Shown: piece after piece, positions 1-4,539 of the stretch
Layout of the letters: the number at the start of each line of letters is the position of its first letter
Position numbering within the stretch: position 1 is the stretch's first letter
Assembly (NCBI GenBank): GCA_964485585.1
Contig: CAZAJT010000045.1
Coordinates: 1-7,274 of the forward strand
Direction of reading: 5' to 3'
DNA from: CAZAJT01 sp964485585
Lineage (GTDB): Bacteria > Patescibacteriota > Microgenomatia > UBA1406 > GWC2-37-13
Length of the DNA stretch: 7,274 bases
Position numbers and translations under genes: made by a program
Notes under the pieces: generated by a model
Seen by the model: the letters and a program-made list of their open reading frames with translations, nothing else
Database searches by the model: none
What the model was told of the DNA's origin: nothing

Positions 1-15
1 CCTCAGGATGACAGG
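1..15. repeat. Possible edge of a dispersed repeat
   Basis: The first bases read, on the minus strand, CTGTCATCCTGAGG. From memory, GTCATCCTGAG-type cores belong to short interspersed repeats found in intergenic regions of many bacteria. Only the edge is visible and no second copy occurs in the window, so this is a weak call. Contig ends often fall on such repeats. Confidence 0.25.
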
Positions 16-82
16 AAGTGCGAAACTCGTGAAGTAATCGGGAACAATGTTTTTTTATCATGCGGTGAAGTACAGTAAACAA

Positions 83-116
83 TTGCAATAATTTTCTTAA
101 CATAATATGCTGTAGT
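83..116 (+). promoter_or_regulatory. Promoter for the 123-1325 gene pair
   Basis: Two overlapping readings are possible. TTGCAA (83-88) and TATGCT (106-111) each match 4 of 6 consensus bases and are separated by exactly 17 bases. Alternatively TGC-TGTAGT (108-116) is an extended -10 ending 6 bases before the ATG at 123, the same geometry seen at 1336-1344. Either reading puts transcription start within a few bases of the start codon, so the mRNA would be leaderless or nearly so. No Shine-Dalgarno sequence precedes 123. Confidence 0.4.
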
Positions 117-122
117 ATACGT

Positions 123-416
123 ATGGACAAGCTTGCTTCGTTGGCGAAACACATTGAAATTGACTTTCTAAAAATAATTGCCGAACAACTTAATACCGGC
201 GAAATAACTCTTGCTAATGCTAAACAGGCTGCAAAGGATTTCTTAACACTTCTCCCTTTTAGTTCAAAGGAGGATATGCAAAAAAAACTAAAAGAATTTA
301 TTGTTAGTCACCCAAAGCTCGAAAAAGTACATGCGATAATGCTTACCTACATCGATGAGGAAAAAACAACTGAATTACTCGATACGATAAGATCGTATAT
401 TCATAAATTGCCGTAA
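123..416 (+). CDS. Small all-helical hypothetical protein
   Basis: This is a 97-residue protein of no family I can name. It is rich in Leu, Lys, Ala and Glu, with heptad-like spacing, and reads as three to four amphipathic helices. There is no signal peptide, membrane segment or cysteine, so it is probably cytoplasmic. One stretch (residues 25-45) runs from 'NTGEITLANAKQAA' into 'LTLLPF', resembling small helical proteins common in CPR genomes; this is an impression, not a family assignment. The ATG at 123 is the only sensible start and sits just after a candidate promoter without a ribosome-binding site. It ends 6 bases before the next gene, so the two are almost certainly co-transcribed. 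Its role may be tied to that neighbour, which is also unrecognised. I am confident that it is a gene and have no basis for a function. Confidence 0.75.
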   Translation: MDKLASLAKHIEIDFLKIIAEQLNTGEITLANAKQAAKDFLTLLPFSSKEDMQKKLKEFIVSHPKLEKVHAIMLTYIDEEKTTELLDTIRSYIHKLP

Positions 417-422
417 CTCATT

Positions 423-1325
423 ATGGATCCGGTATCACTCGCTATTGAAGGTGCTGCATCTGCCGCAAGAGTCGCTGAAACAGTAGGCGCCGGCGCAGCA
501 GTCGCTACAGAAGCGGTACCAGTCGGAGCCACCCTGATAAAATCAGCGGAAACCGCAACGCTCGTTCCCAACCCAATAGCGGCATCTGAAATATCCGTTC
601 TCGCGAAAAGGGCTACTGCTTCTGTTGATACTCATGCGGGCGAGCGGGCGATAGAAGATCTCGTTGGGCTCCCTGACAATTTAGGAGAAACTCGCGAGGC
701 TATTCCAATAGCATCAGATGAAGTACCTCGTATGCAGGTTGAGACCGGTTTGGAAAACTGGCAGCGGGAGAATCCAAGACCTGATCCGACGACGAACCCC
801 GAAGGATACCGACAGTGGTGCGAACAATACGAAAATGCTGAAGTTGAACATATCGCTACGACACGAACCGAATTAACCATGCAAGGATGGGATAAAGAAA
901 ATCTTGCGCCCGACAAGACCAAAAACCCTGAGGAATACACAAGATGGCAGAGCAGAAGATCGGAAATGCAAAGCAGGGTAAAAGAACAAACTACCAAGGA
1001 AGCCAGAAATATGAAAGAGCTTGAAAAAACCGATGTCCTTGCAAAAATCAATAGACTTCGTTCTGATATTGTAGAGAGAAATGATATTGTTCATGGTATT
1101 GACGCCATCAAAAAAAAGCCGGAAGAAGAACAAACCGATCAGAATAAGATAGATTTGGCTAAATTTAGAATCAGAAAGTCTGAGCTTGATAATGAGATAC
1201 GTATGCTCGAAGCTGATTTGAAAGCACAAGCAGGAAGAGCTTCGCCGCTCGTTGCGCTTATGATTGCTACAGCATTGGCAAGCGCCCCGATTTATACTAT
1301 CGGTAAACAGGAAGGAGTTTTTTGA
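423..1325 (+). CDS. Repeat-containing, tail-anchored-like hypothetical protein
   Basis: I do not recognise this 300-residue protein. In order it shows: an Ala/Val-rich low-complexity N-terminus (about 1-65); a polar linker; two tandem copies of a motif starting at W113 and W156, each W-x2-EN-x2-PD-x-T-x-NPE-x-Y-x2-W and exactly 43 residues apart; a strongly charged, probably coiled-coil region (about 180-270); and a C-terminal hydrophobic segment (about 275-293) followed by a 7-residue tail. There is no N-terminal signal peptide. The layout suggests a cytoplasmic coiled-coil protein anchored in the membrane by its C-terminus, or a virion-like or secreted structural protein. The topology is inference. 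The ATG at 423 lies 6 bases after the upstream stop and has no Shine-Dalgarno sequence, consistent with an operon with the 123-416 gene. The TGA stop (1323-1325) is followed at once by the next promoter. Confidence 0.75.
   Translation: MDPVSLAIEGAASAARVAETVGAGAAVATEAVPVGATLIKSAETATLVPNPIAASEISVLAKRATASVDTHAGERAIEDLVGLPDNLGETREAIPIASDEVPRMQVETGLENWQRENPRPDPTTNPEGYRQWCEQYENAEVEHIATTRTELTMQGWDKENLAPDKTKNPEEYTRWQSRRSEMQSRVKEQTTKEARNMKELEKTDVLAKINRLRSDIVERNDIVHGIDAIKKKPEEEQTDQNKIDLAKFRIRKSELDNEIRMLEADLKAQAGRASPLVALMIATALASAPIYTIGKQEGVF
759..947 (+). repeat. Two 43-residue protein repeats
   Basis: Within the 423-1325 gene, residues W113-W132 and W156-W175 align without gaps. Identical in both are the two tryptophans, the EN pair, PD, T, NPE and Y. 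The DNA has diverged between copies, so this is an old protein-level duplication, not a recent DNA repeat. Confidence 0.8.
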
Positions 1326-1335
1326 TATAGTTTCA

Positions 1336-1344
1336 TGATATAAT
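1336..1344 (+). promoter_or_regulatory. Consensus extended -10 promoter of the phosphate operon
   Basis: TGATATAAT is a perfect extended -10 (TGn plus TATAAT at 1339-1344). No good -35 is visible 17 bases upstream, as is usual for extended -10 promoters. The predicted start of transcription, about 7 bases after the hexamer, is A1351. That base is also the first base of the codon where DUF47 homology begins, so the transcript is predicted to be leaderless. The promoter lies in the 25-base gap after the upstream gene. Confidence 0.7.
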
Positions 1345-1350
1345 AGCCTC

Positions 1351-1977
1351 ATCGTAAACCTTTTTCCTAAAACTCCAAAATTCTTCGATATCTTTGAAGA
1401 ACTTTCAGCTATTGTCAAACAATCCGGCGCTATTCTTCCACAACTGAAAGATAAAAGCGTGAACATTGACCTGCTTGCCAAAAAAGCTCGCCATCTTGAG
1501 CTGAAAGCCGACTCGCTCTGCCACACCTTGAAGCAGGAAGCAAATAGTACGTTTATAACTCCTATTGACCGTGAAGATATCCATGCGTTAGCCCGTAATT
1601 TAGATGATATTATCGATCGTATTGAGGATATTTTTGCCTGTCTTTTTGTCTACAAAATTCAGACAACGACTGGTGATTTCAAAATTATTGCAACGACGAT
1701 AAATAAAGCAACCGCTGCGGTCTACGCACTCATCTCGCTGTTAAAACACCGTGATAGAAAAATTAAAGACATAAAAAGAATAATCGTTGACATTCATACG
1801 TTGGAAAATGAAGGAGATGAATTAACGCGACAGGTCATCTCTTCTCTATTTACTCATGAAAAAGATATCGTTTCTCTCATTAAATGGAAGCACATTTTTG
1901 AAAAGATGGAAGAAGTGCTTGACACTTGTGAAGAAACAGCAGATATTGTGGATGAAATCGTCATTAAGAATTTTTAG
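1351..1977 (+). CDS. DUF47 PhoU-like phosphate-transport regulator
   Basis: DUF47 proteins are PhoU-related cytoplasmic helical bundles usually encoded beside PiT permeases, whose activity they are thought to modulate. From 1351 the frame gives 208 residues, the normal family length. Visible are the family-type N-terminus 'NLFPKTPKFFDIFEELS', 'FITPIDREDI' (68-77), and several E/D-x3-D motifs typical of PhoU metal sites (50-54, 85-89, 152-156, 187-191, 194-198). The start is unusual: between the in-frame TGA at 1336 and the GTG at 1459 there is no ATG, GTG or TTG, yet the 36 residues before 1459 are conserved-looking. I therefore place the start at ATC 1351, directly at the predicted transcription start. 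The alternative, GTG 1459 (172 residues), would delete the first helix. An ATG misread as ATC is possible. The stop lies 5 bases before the permease gene, so the two form one operon. Confidence 0.85.
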   Translation: MVNLFPKTPKFFDIFEELSAIVKQSGAILPQLKDKSVNIDLLAKKARHLELKADSLCHTLKQEANSTFITPIDREDIHALARNLDDIIDRIEDIFACLFVYKIQTTTGDFKIIATTINKATAAVYALISLLKHRDRKIKDIKRIIVDIHTLENEGDELTRQVISSLFTHEKDIVSLIKWKHIFEKMEEVLDTCEETADIVDEIVIKNF

Positions 1978-1982
1978 ATTGC

Positions 1983-2966
1983 ATGGAATTTGTCCTTTTG
2001 CTTTTCGTTCTTATCTTTGTACTGGGGGCAGAATTTGTAAATGGATGGACTGACGCTCCCAATGCAATAGCTACCGTTGTCTCAACAAGAGTGCTTTCTC
2101 CTAAGGTCGCCGTTTTCCTTGCCACTGTATTTAATATCGCGGGTGCGTTTTCTGGTACTGCTGTCGCAAGTACAATTGGGAAAGGCATTGTTAAACCTGA
2201 AAGTATCGGTCTCTCTACTATCGCTGCCGCGATGATCGCTATCATTTTCTGGAGTACTCTTGCCTGGAAATATGGTTTACCAACCAGTGAAAGTCACGCA
2301 CTTATCGCCGGTTTAACCGGAGCTGGTTTTGCCTCAGGTGGAGTGAAAGTTCTCCTTTGGGCAGGATGGCAAAAAGTATTTATTGGCTTATTATTCTCGA
2401 CATTTTTAGGATTTATTTTCGCTTATATCATCTTTTTAGCGATTGCGTGGATATTTCAAAAAGCGCCTATCAGCCGCGTAAGAAAACATTTTAGTAGGCT
2501 GCAATTATTGTCTGCTGCTTTTATGGCATTTGCTCATGGTAGTAATGATGGACAAAAGTTTATCGGGATATTTTCCTTGGCGTTATTACTGGGAGGAATA
2601 ACCAGTGAGTTTATAGTTCCTCCCTGGGTGATCTTACTCTGTGCGATAGTTATGGGATTTGGAACATCGGTTGGTGGATGGCGCATCATAAAAACAATGG
2701 GGATAAAACTCACCAAGTTGGAACCCCAGCATGGTTTTGCAGCAGAAACTGCAGCTGCTACAGCAATTGAAATTGCGTCGCGTACCGGCATTCCGTTATC
2801 TACTACTCATACGATAAATACCTCCATTATGGGAGTCGGTGCCGCACAACGACTCACTGGAGTACGATGGCTTGTTGCAAGAAACATTGTCGCCGCGTGG
2901 ATTCTTACCTTTCCGATATGCGCAATTGTCGCATTTATTGTCGCTAAAATACTCCTAGCATTCTAG
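1983..2966 (+). CDS. pit: PiT-family inorganic phosphate permease
   Basis: This is a low-affinity, cation-coupled inorganic phosphate transporter of the inner (cytoplasmic) membrane, PiT/PHO4 family. The 327 residues are at the short end for bacterial members, which lack the long central loop of larger homologues. The two inverted halves are both visible. The first has 'NGWTDAPNAIA' (20-30), the N-terminal signature in the TD variant, and 'GLPTSESHALIAG' (98-110). The second has 'HGSNDGQK' (185-192) and 'GIPLSTTHT' (269-277). About ten hydrophobic segments alternate with short loops, and a basic loop at about 160-172 lies between the halves. The ATG at 1983 is 5 bases after the DUF47 stop, with no Shine-Dalgarno sequence, so translation may depend on coupling to the gene before. 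With DUF47 it forms a two-gene phosphate uptake unit under the 1336-1344 promoter. No terminator is visible after it. Confidence 0.95.
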   Translation: MEFVLLLFVLIFVLGAEFVNGWTDAPNAIATVVSTRVLSPKVAVFLATVFNIAGAFSGTAVASTIGKGIVKPESIGLSTIAAAMIAIIFWSTLAWKYGLPTSESHALIAGLTGAGFASGGVKVLLWAGWQKVFIGLLFSTFLGFIFAYIIFLAIAWIFQKAPISRVRKHFSRLQLLSAAFMAFAHGSNDGQKFIGIFSLALLLGGITSEFIVPPWVILLCAIVMGFGTSVGGWRIIKTMGIKLTKLEPQHGFAAETAAATAIEIASRTGIPLSTTHTINTSIMGVGAAQRLTGVRWLVARNIVAAWILTFPICAIVAFIVAKILLAF

Positions 2967-2975
2967 AGGCATCTG

Positions 2976-2984
2976 TGGTATACT
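2976..2984 (+). promoter_or_regulatory. Extended -10 promoter of the helicase gene
   Basis: TGGTATACT matches the extended -10 consensus (TGn plus TATACT, 5 of 6 bases) and starts 9 bases after the permease stop codon. Transcription would begin near 2991, giving a leader of about 82 bases before the helicase ATG at 3073. A second, nearer -10-like hexamer, TACAAT (3046-3051), would leave only about 15 bases of leader and has no clear -35. The leader is pyrimidine- and AT-rich. I see no stable hairpin or riboswitch in it. Confidence 0.55.
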
Positions 2985-3072
2985 ATCCTTAGATTGTTGG
3001 TTTAGATTCTGCTGTCTTCATCATTATTCACTGCCGGTTCTATTCTACAATTTATATTAATTTTTACATTTT

Positions 3073-4206
3073 ATGTATAAACGATTTTATGGTGCGAGAA
3101 ATAGAAATACTATTCATGTGTCAAAATTTATCAAAAAGGCAACCACCACAGCTCAAGTCGAGGTTTTTGTGCCTAATGTCACTTTTAACAACTTGCCTAT
3201 CAGTAATCGGTTAAAAGAAAACATCGTTAAACGTGGATTTGCCACTCCTACTCCTATACAAGATCGAGTCATCCCTCATATTCTTGAAGGAAAAGATGTA
3301 ATAGGTATTGCCAATACGGGAACCGGTAAAACGGCCGCATTCCTCATACCGCTTCTTGAAAAAGTCGTCAAGAACAATGGTGAAAATATACTAATTATCG
3401 TACCTACTCGAGAATTAGCGCTTCAAATACGCGATGAACTTCGACTATTGGCCGACAGAATGAATATTTATTCATCCTTGTGTATTGGAGGTTCATCTAT
3501 TCGAACTCAATTATTTGAATTGAAAAGAAATCCGCATTTTATTATCGGTACTCCGGGAAGACTAAAAGATTTAGTAGAACGAAAAGCATTACGTTTATCC
3601 GCATTTAACACCATTGTGCTTGATGAAGTTGATCGTATGGTCGATATGGGTTTTATCCATGATGTCAAATACTTACTATCTCTGTTACCGGAAAAAAGAC
3701 ATTCGTTATTTTTTTCAGCCACAATTTCCAGCCAAATTAACGACATCATTCATTCATTTCTCAGAAATCCTATTACTGTTTCTGTTCGATCACAGGACAC
3801 CCCTGAAAATGTAGATCAGGATATCGTACGAATTGAGAACGGAGCGTATAAGATTGACATCTTGGAAAGACTTCTTAAGAAGAATGAATATCAGAAAGTA
3901 CTCATATTTGGAAGAACAAAAAGAGGCGTTGAACGACTATCAGCTTCTCTGTATCAGAAAGGATTTAAAGTAGCTTCTATACACGGCGATAAACCGCAAT
4001 CGAAACGTCAGCAAGCGATTCGGCTTTTTAAAGAAGACGTTGTAAATATTCTTGTTGCGACTGATGTGGCGGCACGGGGAATAGATATCGCCAATATCAG
4101 CCATGTCATAAACTACGATCAGCCTGCGACCTATGAAGACTACATTCACCGTATTGGAAGAACCGGAAGAGCGAATCAAAAAGGGTATGCTTTAACCTTT
4201 GTTTAA
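3073..4206 (+). CDS. DEAD-box ATP-dependent RNA helicase
   Basis: This is a cytoplasmic ATP-dependent RNA duplex unwinder, of the RhlE/CshA/DeaD type used in ribosome assembly, RNA decay or cold adaptation. All core motifs are present in order: Q motif with PTPIQ (59-63); motif I 'ANTGTGKT' (80-87); Ia PTRELA (111-116); Ib TPGR (160-163); II DEVD (184-187, a DEAD variant with Val); III SAT (215-217); IV around 'LIFGRTK' (277-283); V 'DVAARGID' (331-338); VI 'HRIGRTGR' (359-366). The protein stops 11 residues after motif VI. It therefore has only the two RecA-like lobes, no C-terminal RNA-binding extension, and a short basic N-terminal tail of about 35 residues. ATG 3073 is the first start after an in-frame TAA at 3058, with no Shine-Dalgarno sequence. 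The specific subfamily cannot be fixed, so I give no gene symbol. Confidence 0.95.
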   Translation: MYKRFYGARNRNTIHVSKFIKKATTTAQVEVFVPNVTFNNLPISNRLKENIVKRGFATPTPIQDRVIPHILEGKDVIGIANTGTGKTAAFLIPLLEKVVKNNGENILIIVPTRELALQIRDELRLLADRMNIYSSLCIGGSSIRTQLFELKRNPHFIIGTPGRLKDLVERKALRLSAFNTIVLDEVDRMVDMGFIHDVKYLLSLLPEKRHSLFFSATISSQINDIIHSFLRNPITVSVRSQDTPENVDQDIVRIENGAYKIDILERLLKKNEYQKVLIFGRTKRGVERLSASLYQKGFKVASIHGDKPQSKRQQAIRLFKEDVVNILVATDVAARGIDIANISHVINYDQPATYEDYIHRIGRTGRANQKGYALTFV

Positions 4207-4237
4207 TACTACATTCTTTGTTGCTGCTTAAAATTTG

Positions 4238-4265
4238 TCGGAGAGCCGGGACTTGAACCCGGGAC
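4238..4265 (-). pseudogene. Orphan tRNA 3' fragment (T arm plus acceptor strand)
   Basis: Read on the minus strand, this 28-base stretch matches tRNA positions 46-73. It has the canonical GTC at 46-48; a perfect 5-bp T stem (CCGGG/CCCGG) around the 7-base loop TTCAAGT, with the invariant G53-T54-T55-C56, A58 and C61; then the acceptor 3' strand CTCTCCG and discriminator A. No CCA is encoded. The matching acceptor 5' strand (CGGAGAG), a D arm and an anticodon arm are all absent further along, so this is not a working tRNA. Exact preservation of the 3' end with loss of the rest is what integration at a tRNA 3' end leaves behind (an attachment-site copy). It could also be a decayed tRNA gene. 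No integrase gene is in the window. Confidence 0.65.
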
Positions 4266-4286
4266 ATTGCATTTCTATTTTAGATT

Positions 4287-4295
4287 TGAAATACT
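4287..4295 (+). promoter_or_regulatory. Possible promoter of the surface-protein pair
   Basis: TGAAATACT fits an extended -10 with a 4-of-6 hexamer (AATACT at 4290-4295), 7 bases before the ATG at 4303. This is the same near-leaderless geometry as at 1336-1344. There is no -35 of note. It starts 22 bases after the tRNA fragment. Confidence 0.35.
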
Positions 4296-4302
4296 GGAAT
4301 TG

Positions 4303-4539
4303 ATGGGAGGTTTTGATAAAAAGAAATCTATTCTCATTGCCTTGTTTGTTATCATGGCAATTGCAGTGGTCGGGGCAGGATTAATGTTGCTATACAAACC
4401 TTGGCAAACCAAGACACCTTCACCAGCACAACAGACTGTCGAGCAAATTCCCAACCCGACTCAAGCTCTTCCCAAGAACAATCCTTTCGAAATAGAAACT
4501 AATCCGTTTAAAGATAAAAAAACAAATCCATTTAGATGA
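4303..4539 (+). CDS. Small single-pass membrane protein with NPF motifs
   Basis: The product is 78 residues: a short lysine-rich N-terminus (KKK at 6-8), one hydrophobic segment (about 9-31), then a Pro/Gln/Asn-rich tail carrying three NPF tripeptides (60-62, 67-69, 75-77). The positive-inside rule places the tail outside the cell. I do not recognise a family. An upstream in-frame ATG at 4267 would add 12 residues, but 4303 puts the KKK directly before the membrane segment and fits the promoter, so I prefer it. Its TGA stop overlaps the start of the following secreted-protein gene as ATGA (4536-4539), which implies translational coupling and a shared task at the cell surface, for example anchoring or helping export the large neighbour. 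That role is inference from position only. Confidence 0.75.
   Translation: MGGFDKKKSILIALFVIMAIAVVGAGLMLLYKPWQTKTPSPAQQTVEQIPNPTQALPKNNPFEIETNPFKDKKTNPFR

Noticed and set aside
1323..1351. UGA recoding (Gly) that would let the DUF47 frame extend upstream through 1336
   Set aside because: TGA ends other genes cleanly here (1323-1325 and 4537-4539, the latter in a typical ATGA overlap), and the residues upstream of 1351 do not look like the family.
873..1526. 217-codon open frame on the minus strand
   Set aside because: It is antisense to the 423-1325 gene and to the well-supported DUF47 gene, has no recognisable domain, and runs across the extended -10 promoter. It is a shadow frame.
4267..4302. 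Upstream start for the small membrane protein
   Set aside because: Starting at 4267 adds 12 residues immediately after the tRNA fragment and across the candidate promoter. ATG 4303 gives a normal KKK-then-membrane-segment N-terminus.
4230..4345. A complete or intron-containing tRNA on the minus strand
   Set aside because: Only positions 46-73 are present. No CGGAGAG acceptor 5' strand, D arm or anticodon stem-loop can be found in the following sequence, and introns in tRNAs normally sit in the anticodon loop, not at position 46.
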